DNA of 64,000 nt from Oceanospirillales bacterium (lineage in GTDB: Bacteria > Pseudomonadota > Gammaproteobacteria > Pseudomonadales > Balneatricaceae). Both the position numbers and the translations under genes were made by a program. Every line of letters begins with the position of its first letter. Position 1 is the stretch's first letter. The notes below the pieces were generated by a model that was not told the DNA's origin, searched no databases, and worked only from the letters and a program-made list of their open reading frames with translations. Positions 52,402 through 62,102 of this stretch are shown here, one piece after another. Where the stretch lies: assembly GCA_018223185.1 (NCBI GenBank), contig JAAEYW010000008.1, positions 121,870-185,869 of the forward strand. The letters are read 5' to 3'.

Positions 52402-53643
52402 TCAACCCATCGCAGCAACACGCCCTTCCCTCAGTCGCTTCACCGGCCGCTCGTCAATAAAGATGTGAATCACCGCTGTCAGTAACGCAATCCCTGCTGC
52501 CGCCCACCAGACGCTGTTATAACTACCGGTCTGGTCAAACATATAGCCCCCGATCCAGACCCCGGCGAATGATCCTAGCTGGTGATTCAGAAAGACTATG
52601 CCATACAGGGTGCCCATATGACGCAGGCCAAACATCTGCGCCACCAGGCCTGAGGTTGCCGGAACCGTCGCCAGCCAGAGAAAGCCGGTAGCAATTGAAA
52701 ACAGGTAAACAGTTGTCGTAGTGATCGGCATCAGCATAAACAGGGCTATCACCACAGCGCGTGACGCATAGATAATGCCCAGCAGGTTCTTCTTTGAATA
52801 GCGCCCCGACCATGAACCAAACAGCAGGCAGCCGAATATATTAAACAGCCCGATCAGCGAGAGACTGGTTACAGCTACCGTCGCATCAAACCCCTGATCG
52901 GAGAGGAATGAGGGCATATGTACCGTAATAAAGGCCAGCTGAAAGCCACAGACAAAAAAACCGGCGATCAGCAGCCAGTAATGCACATGACCGCCCGCCT
53001 CCTGCAGCGCACCTTTCAACGGCTGTGGTGGCTCCGCTTCTGCTGTCGTTTTCGGTTCGGCAACGTTACGAAAGGTCGTCGCCAGGATAATCATCGTCAG
53101 GGCTCCGCCACACATCAGTAAAAGTGCGGTCTGCCAGCCATAGATACTGATAAATGCCTGCGCTACCGGAATGACCATCAGCTGCCCTGCTGAGCCTGCT
53201 GCGGTTCCCAGCCCCAGCGCAAAGGCACACTTTTCCGGTGCAACCATTCGTGCCAGCGCAGGCAGAATAACGCCAAATCCGGTTCCGGCAATGCCCATGC
53301 CAATCAGAATGCCAGCCCCGCTATGCAGACTCCAGACACCGTCAGTCGTCGCTGTTATATAGATACCCAGGGCGTATAACAGCGCCCCGATAACCAGTGT
53401 CCTGAACGTACCAAAACGGTCGGCAAATGCACCGGTAAATGGCTGAAAAAGCCCCCAGCAAAGATTCTGTAATGCCAGTGAGAAGGCAAATACTTCCCGG
53501 CCATAACCAAACTCATTTGATATCGGCGCCATAAAGAAACCCATTGACGAACGCAGGCCAAAGTTAATCGCGAGAATAAGGCAGGCCGCAACGACAAACA
53601 GGCTGAGAAGTTTTACGTGGCCAGCGTTTATTGCAGTAGGCAT
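52402..53643 (-). CDS. Major facilitator superfamily transporter
   Basis: A 413-aa protein with 12 predicted helices and a central cytoplasmic loop (about 195-220). The helix 2-3 loop motif reads GAFADRFGTFRTL, matching the MFS motif A, and the helix 5 region is GTAAGSAGQLMVIPVAQAF. General resemblance is to OxlT/monocarboxylate-type carriers, but the substrate cannot be named. No neighbouring gene shares its transcript; it converges with the carbonic anhydrase gene. Confidence 0.85.
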   Translation of the reverse strand: MPTAINAGHVKLLSLFVVAACLILAINFGLRSSMGFFMAPISNEFGYGREVFAFSLALQNLCWGLFQPFTGAFADRFGTFRTLVIGALLYALGIYITATTDGVWSLHSGAGILIGMGIAGTGFGVILPALARMVAPEKCAFALGLGTAAGSAGQLMVIPVAQAFISIYGWQTALLLMCGGALTMIILATTFRNVAEPKTTAEAEPPQPLKGALQEAGGHVHYWLLIAGFFVCGFQLAFITVHMPSFLSDQGFDATVAVTSLSLIGLFNIFGCLLFGSWSGRYSKKNLLGIIYASRAVVIALFMLMPITTTTVYLFSIATGFLWLATVPATSGLVAQMFGLRHMGTLYGIVFLNHQLGSFAGVWIGGYMFDQTGSYNSVWWAAAGIALLTAVIHIFIDERPVKRLREGRVAAMG

Positions 53644-53823
53644 AAGATCTGTTTCGGTTCGGGTTTCGGGCTAATGAGTAAGATTAATACGGTACGTTGG
53701 ATAGATTATACAAACAGCAAATCGTCTCTGACAGATACAGATAGCGATGAAAACAGCGAAAAACTGATGGCTTGCTCATACTTCCGACAGGGTTAAGTCT
53801 GACCAGTACACTCTAAGCAACCA

Positions 53824-54744
53824 TTACACCTTCTCAGATAAGCCGGTTGCCAGATTCAGTGTATAGCCGCAATGGAATATTTCGGGCTGCTGTGTCACCG
53901 GATCGATAAAGCGTAGCTGCTGTGCCAACAGCTGCAAAGGCTGATCAAAGTTGTCGGCAGATTCGGGTTGTAATGTGGGGTAATAGCGGTCGTGTAGGAT
54001 GGGCCATCCCAGAGTTTGCATATGAACCCGAAGTTGATGCGTTTTGCCTGTCACCGGTTCCAGCTCAAACAGAGCGGTGTCCTGCAACCGATCTAAACAA
54101 CGCATCCGGGAATGGCTGTTGGCATCCCCTTCGACCACCTGCATCAGAAAACGCGGATCGGCAGGTTGTAGTCGGTTAACCACCTCCCATTGCTGCCCAC
54201 TCAAAGGCTCGTCACTGTCGGCTTGAATCCTGACGATCGCCTGATATATTTTGCTGACGTTTCGGTTGGCAAACAACTGGTGGTAAAGATGACAGGTTTC
54301 TGGATTAACCGAAAACATCACCAGCCCCGCCGTGGCCCGATCAATACGGTGCACGGCTTGCAAGGTTGGCACCCCGGTTTTCATCCGCAGTCGGTTTTGC
54401 AGGCATTCATTGACATAATTGCCACCGGGTGTGACGGGCAGAAAGGCGGGCTTATAGGCTACCAGAATTTCAGCACCTTCAAATAAGATCGCTTCATCGA
54501 ACGGAATGACCGGTTCACAATCCACTTCGCGATAGTAATAAACACGTTGCTTCGGTTGATAAAGAGTCTCCGAGGTGATGAGGGTGCCATCGTGCCAATG
54601 CAGCTTTCCGTCGATCGACCGTTGCCGCCACACCTGAGCATTGATCTGTGGAAACTTACCAATCAGATAGTCTAAAACAGTCGCAATGCCTGGATTGATT
54701 TCTGGCAGGGTCAGTTTAGACGGAGACTTAGCAATGGCCATCAT
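53824..54744 (-). CDS. RluA-family pseudouridine synthase
   Basis: A 306-aa RNA-modifying enzyme: catalytic HRIDRATAGLVMFSVN (Asp near 134), and downstream LEPVTGKTHQLRVHM, ILHDRYYP. The N-terminal part has a short divergent region before EAILFEGAEILVAYKPAFLPV. It isomerises uridine to pseudouridine in rRNA or tRNA; the particular site is not deducible, the sequence resembling the RluA/TruC-like branch. Two tandem ATGs begin the frame with no strong ribosome-binding site. Confidence 0.85.
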   Translation of the reverse strand: MMAIAKSPSKLTLPEINPGIATVLDYLIGKFPQINAQVWRQRSIDGKLHWHDGTLITSETLYQPKQRVYYYREVDCEPVIPFDEAILFEGAEILVAYKPAFLPVTPGGNYVNECLQNRLRMKTGVPTLQAVHRIDRATAGLVMFSVNPETCHLYHQLFANRNVSKIYQAIVRIQADSDEPLSGQQWEVVNRLQPADPRFLMQVVEGDANSHSRMRCLDRLQDTALFELEPVTGKTHQLRVHMQTLGWPILHDRYYPTLQPESADNFDQPLQLLAQQLRFIDPVTQQPEIFHCGYTLNLATGLSEKV

Positions 54745-55187
54745 CGAATCCTAAAGCGCGATCATAAATCTCATTATCGCGGGTGTGAGCGACGTACTGT
54801 AGTTATGAATTGCCGAACAAGCGTTATTTATCAGACTGGCAGGCTGTTCAACCCGCTTAGCTCATTACTCTAGCACGAGCATTTGTGAACCGCACTCCTC
54901 TGGCGAGGTAGCGCAATCACTGTCATTAAGAAGAAATGGTGCAGGAGGCTTGCAAAGATCGACCTAAGACAAATTTGCTCCACTGCGTCCTCAAGCAAGG
55001 TCCGGGACTCTAAGTGTTTTAATTAAAAGACTGTGCAGACCATCTACGGCTTTCGAACTATGTGAAGCCAGGCTTCCGATACACAGATACTTCCATGGGT
55101 TCGAGGGGGCCTAACCCATGTTCGCTGCCTAAAATATCTAATAAGGGGCTCATTCTGTTTACGATCTATCTTTTCTGACGTTCTTTT
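54745..55187. other. Intergenic region, nothing recognised
   Basis: About 440 bases without a credible gene on either strand. No repeats, tRNA or clear hairpin were found; it presumably holds the promoter of the pseudouridine synthase gene. Confidence 0.4.
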
Positions 55188-56099
55188 CTAACTCAGATGC
55201 TTCTTAAAAAACTCAAGCGTCCGGCTCCAGGCAAGCTCGGCACTTTTTTCATCATAGCGGGCTGTCGAATCATTATGGAAACCATGATTCACATCCGGAT
55301 AGATAAATGCGGTGTAATCAATATTTGCGGCTTTCAGCGCCGTCTCATATTCTGGCCAGAAGCCATTAACCCGGTTATCCAGACCGGCAAAATGCAGCTG
55401 TAATGCTGCTTTGATGTCGGCCACAGGGCTATGTGGCGGAGTGCCGTAAAACGGTACAGCCGCATCAACAATACCTGGCAGCATGGCAGCCAACTGATTG
55501 GTCAGGTAGCCACCAAAACAGAAACCAACCATCCCCAGTTTATCCGATGTCAGCGTATGGGCCGTCAGCATGCGTGCGGCGCCAGCAAAATCACCTTCTA
55601 TCTTGCTGCGGTCCAGCGTTTTCTGCATCGCCCGGCCGTCATCATCATTACCGGGGTAACCTCCCAGCGGGAACAACGCATCCGGGGCAAACGCGACGAA
55701 ACCTGATTTTGCCAGCCGTCGGGCAACATCTTTAATATAGGGGTTGAGTCCGCGATTTTCATGGGCTACCAGAACCGCCGGTGCCGGTTTTTCAGCGCTG
55801 ACGCCCTTCGGCACCACCAGATAACCCCGTCCTTTGCCATGCCCCTCAGGTGCGTCAAACTCCAGATAACTGGCTTTGATATCCGGATCATTGAATGACA
55901 CCTGCTCAGCCAGAGCATAGTCCGGCAGTAACACGCCGGAGATCGTACTCAGGGTCAGCCCTGCGATTCCCAGTGTGGCGAGTCGCTTCATGAAAGTGCG
56001 CCGATCAATATCCCCATGGGCATACTCGTCATACCAGTCGAATGCTTCCTGAGGAATAGTGATATGGGCAAGAGAGTCTTTATCGTCGCGGTTATTCAT
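55188..56099 (-). CDS. Tat-exported dienelactone hydrolase family protein
   Basis: A 303-aa alpha/beta hydrolase. A 35-residue N-terminal region precedes the Tat signal DRRTFMKRLATLG and hydrophobic stretch (about 33-60). The hydrolase core has VLVAHENRGLNPYIKDVARRLA, the nucleophile elbow GFCFGG (Cys in place of Ser, as in dienelactone hydrolases), and the catalytic His in PDVNHGF. The chosen ATG (56099) has AAGGAAG upstream; the frame runs on to 56204. Substrate unknown. Confidence 0.86.
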   Translation of the reverse strand: MNNRDDKDSLAHITIPQEAFDWYDEYAHGDIDRRTFMKRLATLGIAGLTLSTISGVLLPDYALAEQVSFNDPDIKASYLEFDAPEGHGKGRGYLVVPKGVSAEKPAPAVLVAHENRGLNPYIKDVARRLAKSGFVAFAPDALFPLGGYPGNDDDGRAMQKTLDRSKIEGDFAGAARMLTAHTLTSDKLGMVGFCFGGYLTNQLAAMLPGIVDAAVPFYGTPPHSPVADIKAALQLHFAGLDNRVNGFWPEYETALKAANIDYTAFIYPDVNHGFHNDSTARYDEKSAELAWSRTLEFFKKHLS

Positions 56100-56250
56100 G
56101 CTTGCTTCCTTCCTGATTACAACCTGTGCTTTGGCTCTCTGGCGCCTTATTCCGGTCACCGAGCCGCTTAGGCAATATAGACTATCTTGAAAAAAACAAA
56201 ACAATCAGCTATCAGTCCGAAAGCTATTATCAGAGTCTTTCCGCCCCCCT

Positions 56251-57153
56251 TTATCCGTTGCCGCCAGCAATCACACGCTTCAGGCGACGACTATAAAGGA
56301 TATATATACCGCTGCTGACAATCACGAAGGTGCCTGACAGAGTCATCAGATCAGGCTGCTCATCAAAAATGACTATCCCCAGAATTAATGCAAAAATCAC
56401 CCGGGAATAACGAAATGGCGCGACCACAGAGATCGAACCGGAGCGCATCGCAATTGTCAGCGCGTTATAGGCAATAACGCCAAACAGGATCGCTGCTGCG
56501 ATTTGTAAAGCAGATGAAGCATCAATTGCGAATGCTTTATCTTCAATGAGTGACAGACAGGCTCCTGAGGCTATCAGTACCAGAAAACCATAAAAGCCCA
56601 ATTGATAATTGGACAGTTTGGGTGACGCTGCCCGGGTGGCAAGGTCGCGCCCGGCAAAGCCCAGAGTACTGGCAACCGCAAAAAGAGAGGCTGGGTTAAA
56701 ATCATCCGGTCCCGGGCGCACAATCATTAATACCCCGATAAAGCCGGTAATGATGGCTATCCAGTGCGCCGAAGATATCTTTTCATTCATATACACAGCG
56801 GCCCCCAGCACCACTACCAGCGGCGTTGCCTGAAGTATGGCTGAAGCGCTGGAGAGCGGCATTAAGATGATCGCAAGTGCAAAAAAAGAGCGTCCGATGA
56901 TTTCACAGATCACCCGAACCAGCATCGCTTTGCTGCGTATATCCTCTGGCACAGTGGCTTCTGCTTTGAATTGCATCAGGCCGAAAAATACCAGCGCGCC
57001 GCCGATACCAAAGGCAAGAATCGCGTACCCGAGGGGAACAACCTCAACAGCACTTTTAATGAACATATCTTCAAGAGAGAATGCCGCCATCGCCAGGAGC
57101 ATAAAAATGCACCCTTTATAGTTTGCTGAATATTCCTGAGAGTGGTTCATCAA
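56251..57153 (-). CDS. EamA/DMT-family transporter
   Basis: A 300-aa protein with 10 predicted helices in two EamA repeats (about 15-150 and 160-290). Typical drug/metabolite transporter pattern: repeat-end motifs ALLGAAVYMNEKISSAHWIAI-like and FALILGIVIFDEQPD. Exporter or importer of a small metabolite; substrate not predictable. Stand-alone gene, tandem ATG start codons. Confidence 0.85.
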   Translation of the reverse strand: MMNHSQEYSANYKGCIFMLLAMAAFSLEDMFIKSAVEVVPLGYAILAFGIGGALVFFGLMQFKAEATVPEDIRSKAMLVRVICEIIGRSFFALAIILMPLSSASAILQATPLVVVLGAAVYMNEKISSAHWIAIITGFIGVLMIVRPGPDDFNPASLFAVASTLGFAGRDLATRAASPKLSNYQLGFYGFLVLIASGACLSLIEDKAFAIDASSALQIAAAILFGVIAYNALTIAMRSGSISVVAPFRYSRVIFALILGIVIFDEQPDLMTLSGTFVIVSSGIYILYSRRLKRVIAGGNG

Positions 57154-57436
57154 ATCTGGTCGCCTGACGTTAGCTTGCTGTCTTTAAAATTATCCGTAAG
57201 CGTATTGGCCAGATAAGGGCCTGCCTTCACAGGAATACACTATTGTAACAGGCTAAATCAAAGGCACATTATGATATAGGGGTAAATCAATAAAGTTTAA
57301 TAGTGACAGGGCGCTGCTTTTACTGTGTTTATTCGCTTATTTACGGAAATTTTACGCCTTCGCGCTGTTTTTGGACTCGAATATTTACAGGGCTCCCAAG
57401 GATAATGACGTTATGGATTCCTGAGGTAGCGCCCCC

Positions 57437-58888
57437 ATGATTAAGCTCTTTCGCCCTGTTCTGTATGTTTGTGGGGTCTTGTCATTGATAATGGCAGCGC
57501 TGATGCTGATACCGGCAGGCTATGCCTTTTTTATAAGCCATGATCCGGAACAGATCCCCTTTCTTCTGTCTGCCGGGCTTAGCACTATGCTTGGCATTAT
57601 TCTGATTCTACTGTTCAAAGCGTCCTCGTTTACCCTTACCTCACGGCAACTCTATCTGCTAACCAGCTCTAGCTGGATACTGCTCTCATTTCTGGGCGCC
57701 CTGCCCCTGATGCTCAGTGAGCATCCGCTGTCGCTGTCTGATGCGGTGTTTGAATCGGTTTCCGGGATCACCACCACCGGCTCCACTGTATTGAGTGGCT
57801 TACAAACTCTGCCCCCCAGCCTGCTGCTGTGGCGTTCATTATTGCAATGGGTCGGAGGTCTCGGTGTTATCGGTATGGCGGTGACCATTCTGCCGTTTCT
57901 GCGTATCGGTGGTATGCGTCTGTTCCAGACAGAGTCATCGGACTGGGCAGAAAAATCCCTGCCCCGTTTTCACGAACTGGCCAGAACGCTGTTGTTCAGT
58001 TATCTGCTGATAACCATGCTCTGTGGGGTAAGTTACTGGCTCGCCGGAATGAACTCATTTGATGCCATCAATCATGCGTTCACCACCGTATCTACCGGTG
58101 GCTATGCGACCGACGACCGCTCAATGGGACGATTTGGCCCGGTGATTCTCTGGGTCTCGGTATTCTTTATGTTGCTCGGAGGTTTGCCGTTTACCCTGTT
58201 TATTCGTTTTCTGGTCAACCCCTCTTTTAAAAGCCTGTCAGATCAGCAGGTAAAAGGTTTTCTTGCGATTGTTGCCGGGTTGGTTGTGATTCTGACGGCT
58301 CAGTTGATGCTCAGCGGCAGCATGCCATTTTTTGAGGCGCTGACACACACGGCATTCAATGTTACCTCGGTGATTACCACAACCGGCTATGCATCATCCG
58401 ACTACACTCTCTGGGGAGAGTTTAGTATTGCACTTTTTTTCATCGTTACCTTTATCGGCGGCTGTTCAGGCTCGACTGCTGGCGGGATGAAGATATTTCG
58501 CTTTCAGCTCTCCTTTTCTTTCCTGCGCGATCAGTTTCGCAAACTGGTGCACCCCCGGGGGGTATTTGCGATTCACTACAATGGCAAGCTGGTACATGAC
58601 GACATTATCTTTTCGGCGGTTGCTTTCTCCTTTATGTTCTTTCTGGCTCTGGCGGTTACCACTCTGCTGCTGACGGCTATTGGCGTCGATTTTGTCACCA
58701 GCTTTACCGGAGCGGCTACCGCCCTGACCAATGTAGGCCCGGGTCTGGGAGACATAATCGGTCCGGCAGGCAGTTTTAAACCCCTTCCCGATATTGCTAA
58801 ATGGGTTCTCTCTTTTGCAATGATCCTGGGACGTTTGGAGTTGCTGACTGTTATAGTGTTATTCTCACCTGTTTTCTGGAAAGGATAA
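57437..58888 (+). CDS. trkH: TrkH/KtrB-type potassium transporter
   Basis: A 483-aa membrane protein with the four MPM repeats of TrkH. Filter-like loops are visible: SGITTTGSTVL, VSTGGYATDD, TTTGYASSDY and LTNVGPGLG, plus the characteristic WVGGLGVIGMAV and GGCSGSTAGGMKIFRF. It conducts K+ uptake, normally with the TrkA regulatory subunit (not in this window). It sits 7 bases before a KdpD-like kinase gene, so K+ transport and sensing are in one operon. Confidence 0.9.
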   Translation: MIKLFRPVLYVCGVLSLIMAALMLIPAGYAFFISHDPEQIPFLLSAGLSTMLGIILILLFKASSFTLTSRQLYLLTSSSWILLSFLGALPLMLSEHPLSLSDAVFESVSGITTTGSTVLSGLQTLPPSLLLWRSLLQWVGGLGVIGMAVTILPFLRIGGMRLFQTESSDWAEKSLPRFHELARTLLFSYLLITMLCGVSYWLAGMNSFDAINHAFTTVSTGGYATDDRSMGRFGPVILWVSVFFMLLGGLPFTLFIRFLVNPSFKSLSDQQVKGFLAIVAGLVVILTAQLMLSGSMPFFEALTHTAFNVTSVITTTGYASSDYTLWGEFSIALFFIVTFIGGCSGSTAGGMKIFRFQLSFSFLRDQFRKLVHPRGVFAIHYNGKLVHDDIIFSAVAFSFMFFLALAVTTLLLTAIGVDFVTSFTGAATALTNVGPGLGDIIGPAGSFKPLPDIAKWVLSFAMILGRLELLTVIVLFSPVFWKG

Positions 58889-58895
58889 CTAAATC

Positions 58896-60398
58896 ATGGG
58901 ATTACCTAATATCCGAGAGCGTTACTTAGCCTGGGTTATGCCCTGGCTGGCGCCGCTCATCGCAACGGTGATTGCCTGGGGGTTATCTCCGGTGCTGCCG
59001 AAAGCGAACTTTGCCATGATCTACCTGGCCGGGGTGTTGTTAACCGCCGTTACAACCCGGGTCAAACCGGCGCTGGTGTGCGCCGTGCTGAGCTTTCTGG
59101 CCTATAACTTTTTTCACACTGAACCCCATTTCACTTTTTTAATGGTGCATCAGGAGGATATTCTCACGGTGACCCTGCTCATCTTTGTGGCTGCGGTTAC
59201 CGGACACCTTGCGGCGCGGTTACGGGAAAAAGTCATCGCCCTGGAAGACAGCAGTCGCTGGAATCAGCAGCAGATGTTGCTGGCGCAGGAGCTGTCCGGT
59301 TGTGTGGATGGTCCGTCTGTGGTGAAAACCCTGGCTCAGCATCTGACACAAAGCTTCAGTTTCGCAACCCGGGAATACTATCCGGATAGTGATCAGCTGG
59401 CACAGCTGACGGCTGAGCACGGGCTTGTTCCCTCTCATATCCGTCGTTCGGCCGCAGAGGTCATTCTCAAAGAAGATTCATCACTGGTGCTGGTGGCGTT
59501 CAATAATCATAACAGTTGCAGGGGCTTGCTGATAATTGAGTTAAGCGCACCACTGACCTCAATGCAACGCTTTGGTCTGGATGGTTTTATCGGGCTCGCG
59601 CATCTGGCCTGGAGCCGCGTAGTGCTGAGTGAAACATTGCAACAGGAGATCACCGTCAAAGAGCGGGAGCAGTTGCGGTCTGCGCTGCTCTCTTCCATCT
59701 CCCATGACCTGCGAACGCCGCTGGCGACTATGATCGGCTCAGTTTCCAGCCTGATAGAGCTGAAAGATGCGCTGGATCCGTCCCAGAAAAATGAGCTGTT
59801 ACAGAACACGCTGAGTGAGGCTCAGAGGCTTAATCGCTATATTCAGAAACTGCTCGATATGACCCGGCTGGGGCATGGTGAGCTGACTCTGGACCGCGAC
59901 TGGGTAGGACTTGATGATATTCTCAGTGTGGTGATCAAACGCAGTAAGCCGCTGTTACAGGAGGTGACTGTAGACATCAGTCTGCCGCCAGATATGCCGC
60001 TGCTCTATGTTCATCCGGCACTGATTGAGCAGGCACTGTTCAATGTGTTGGAAAATGCTATTCGCTTTGCTCCGGCAGGCACGGCCATCAGGATCAGTGC
60101 CTTTACTACAGAAACACAGCTGCATATTGATATACACGACCAAGGGCCGGGTATACCACCCGAATCCTGGGACAGTATCTTCGATATGTTTTTTACCATG
60201 GCGCATGGCGATCAGTATCCAGCCGGCACCGGACTGGGGCTGGCGATATGTCAGGGCATTCTTGGAGCCCACGGCGGCAGCGCTGCGGTGCTGGAGAGTG
60301 ATCCCGTTTCTGGTACAACGCTGAGGCTGTCTCTGCCCCTTTCAGACATTCAATTATCCTCAAAGAGCGACGATGATGACACGTATACTGGTGATTGA
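58896..60398 (+). CDS. KdpD-like sensor histidine kinase without the N-terminal KdpD domain
   Basis: A 500-aa kinase corresponding to the C-terminal half of KdpD: four-helix DUF4118 module (about 14-112; AYNFFHTEPHFTFL is diagnostic), a GAF-like region (about 130-250), dimerisation helix with SSISHDLRTPLATM, and an intact HATPase (NVLENAIRFAP, DQGPGIP, GTGLGLAI). The cytoplasmic Kdp/Usp sensor domains are absent. Coupled with trkH upstream (7-base gap) and the response regulator downstream (26-base overlap). Confidence 0.87.
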   Translation: MGLPNIRERYLAWVMPWLAPLIATVIAWGLSPVLPKANFAMIYLAGVLLTAVTTRVKPALVCAVLSFLAYNFFHTEPHFTFLMVHQEDILTVTLLIFVAAVTGHLAARLREKVIALEDSSRWNQQQMLLAQELSGCVDGPSVVKTLAQHLTQSFSFATREYYPDSDQLAQLTAEHGLVPSHIRRSAAEVILKEDSSLVLVAFNNHNSCRGLLIIELSAPLTSMQRFGLDGFIGLAHLAWSRVVLSETLQQEITVKEREQLRSALLSSISHDLRTPLATMIGSVSSLIELKDALDPSQKNELLQNTLSEAQRLNRYIQKLLDMTRLGHGELTLDRDWVGLDDILSVVIKRSKPLLQEVTVDISLPPDMPLLYVHPALIEQALFNVLENAIRFAPAGTAIRISAFTTETQLHIDIHDQGPGIPPESWDSIFDMFFTMAHGDQYPAGTGLGLAICQGILGAHGGSAAVLESDPVSGTTLRLSLPLSDIQLSSKSDDDDTYTGD

Positions 60399-61086
60399 TG
60401 ACGAACCCCAAATTCGGCGTTTTCTTAATATCAGCCTTAGCTCTCAGGGCTATTCTATCCTTGAAGCGGAGGATGGCAAAAAGGGTCTGAAGGCGGCAGC
60501 ACTTGAAGCTCCGGATATGATTATTCTCGATCTTGGGCTTCCCGATATGGATGGTCAGGAGGTGTTAAAAAGCCTCAGAGACTTCTTTAAAGGGCCGGTG
60601 ATTGTGCTCTCGGTGCGTGATAGCGAACGGGAGAAAGTGATGGCCCTCGACAGCGGCTGTAACGACTATGTAGAAAAGCCGTTTGGCGTTAATGAGCTGC
60701 TGGCCCGTATTCGCGCCGTCTTGCGAACATTTTCAGGTATTGAGGTTCCGCCAACCGGCTATGACGATGGACGACTTGTGGTGGATCTTCTTAATCACCG
60801 GGTCACCCTGAATCAGGAAGATGTGCATCTCTCTAAAAAGGAGTTTGAACTGCTTCAGATGCTGATTAGTTATCCGGGGCGGATTCTGACTCAACAGCAT
60901 CTGCTGCGAGAGATCTGGGGTTCCCACCATACAAAGGATACTCATTATCTACGTATTTTTATCGGGCGACTGCGGAGTAAACTCGAAGATGATCCTACCA
61001 ACCCCCACTATATAGAAACCGAAGCGGGAGTTGGCTACCGTTTCATCGGTATAGAAAAACAGGGGCAGGAGAAGAAAAGACCGTAA
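60373..61086 (+). CDS. kdpE: KdpE-like OmpR-family response regulator
   Basis: A 237-aa regulator: receiver (1-120) with DDEP, phospho-acceptor Asp in MIILDLGLPDMDGQE and Lys in VEKPFG, then an OmpR-type winged helix (about 130-230; LSKKEFELLQMLISYPGRILTQQHLLREIWG). Closest in style to KdpE. It starts inside the kinase gene (26-base overlap), with tandem ATG codons at 60373 and 60376. It most likely controls trkH expression in response to K+ limitation, as no kdpFABC is present (inference). Confidence 0.88.
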   Translation: MMTRILVIDDEPQIRRFLNISLSSQGYSILEAEDGKKGLKAAALEAPDMIILDLGLPDMDGQEVLKSLRDFFKGPVIVLSVRDSEREKVMALDSGCNDYVEKPFGVNELLARIRAVLRTFSGIEVPPTGYDDGRLVVDLLNHRVTLNQEDVHLSKKEFELLQMLISYPGRILTQQHLLREIWGSHHTKDTHYLRIFIGRLRSKLEDDPTNPHYIETEAGVGYRFIGIEKQGQEKKRP

Positions 61087-61166
61087 AAACAAAGTTCGTA
61101 AAAACAAAGCCTGCAAAAAAAAAACACTGCATCTGAAGGTATAAAGCCGATATCAGGGAGAACCCG

Positions 61167-61391
61167 ATGAAACATAACGCCATCATTACTGCGGATGAAA
61201 TAAGGTTGCTGGAGAAAGTGCGTCACGGTGATTTTGACAACGTCACTCTTATGCCGTCCGAATTGCATCCCCTGCAAACCACAGGCCTGATTGAATCGAT
61301 CAGATCGATTACGCTACCCATCATGCCGACCCGCTATCGTTACCGTCTTACTCCGGCTGGAGAAAGAGTTCTACAGCAAAAAAAGTGTTAA
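61167..61391 (+). CDS. Hypothetical protein (74 aa)
   Basis: A 74-aa soluble protein resembling a small helix-turn-helix or winged-helix unit by composition (ITADEIRLLEKVRHGDFDNV, RYRYRLTPAGERVLQ, the latter like a winged-helix beta-hairpin). GGGAG precedes the ATG. Separated from the regulator by 80 bases on the same strand. I do not recognise a family and give no function. Confidence 0.55.
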   Translation: MKHNAIITADEIRLLEKVRHGDFDNVTLMPSELHPLQTTGLIESIRSITLPIMPTRYRYRLTPAGERVLQQKKC

Positions 61392-62102
61392 GAATAATGG
61401 GCGTTCCGGGTGCCTGGCATTTATATTTTATTGTGTTTAAAGGCTTTTTCATCAGACAATAAAGAACCGAAACGCCATCTTAAAAAAAACAATAAAAGCT
61501 GTACTAAACAAAATGATATGAATTTTTTCTAAAAACAAATTTAACTCTTAATAGTTTCTGTTTATTGGGCTTTCAGGCGTTATTCTATTCCCTTATAACC
61601 ACCATCCACTATCACGCCGCCGCTTGCGATAAAGCCTTTCCTTTAGTCACACTGGAACGATTGCAGTCACTGAATATCAATCATAGAGAGTGATTTAATG
61701 CTCTCAATTCTGAGGCCGCTAACTGGAATATCCACGCAGAAATACAGAGTCCAGGCATAACTGGTCAGGCGCTGTGGAGTACAGATCGGTGGTTATCAGT
61801 AGAGAATCAGCCAGACTGATATTTAACCGCAATATTCCTACCCTCTTCTAACTAACTCTACAACTTACAGCACGGCCAGGTAATAGTGTGACCCGCTATA
61901 GTACTGACTGATAGTGCAGTTATTACACATAAAAAAGGGTGGTAGAGAGTAGCTGGACTGGCAATACAAAGTACATACGCATCAAGACGGCTGCCTTATC
62001 GTTTCAGGATGCAGAAAAAATCCGCCTGAATATCCAAGCATGGGAGTTCAGACGGAAGAGAACTACTCGGAAAGCGTGTAACTTAATTTTACCGTTCTTA
62101 GG
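61392..62102. other. Gene-poor region with an SDR scrap
   Basis: About 700 bases with low coding signal. On the minus strand 61580-61639 encodes KGFIASGGVIVDGGYKGIE and a stop, which is the C-terminal end of a short-chain dehydrogenase; nothing upstream of it matches an SDR. The remaining frames (such as 61939-62211 +) have no ribosome-binding site and overlap the glycosyltransferase. Confidence 0.5.
61580..61639 (-). pseudogene. 3' fragment of a short-chain dehydrogenase
   Basis: Twenty codons ending in TAA show the typical terminal VDGGY motif of SDR proteins. The body of the gene is missing. Not homologous in obvious detail to the SDR pseudogene at 29589. Confidence 0.5.
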
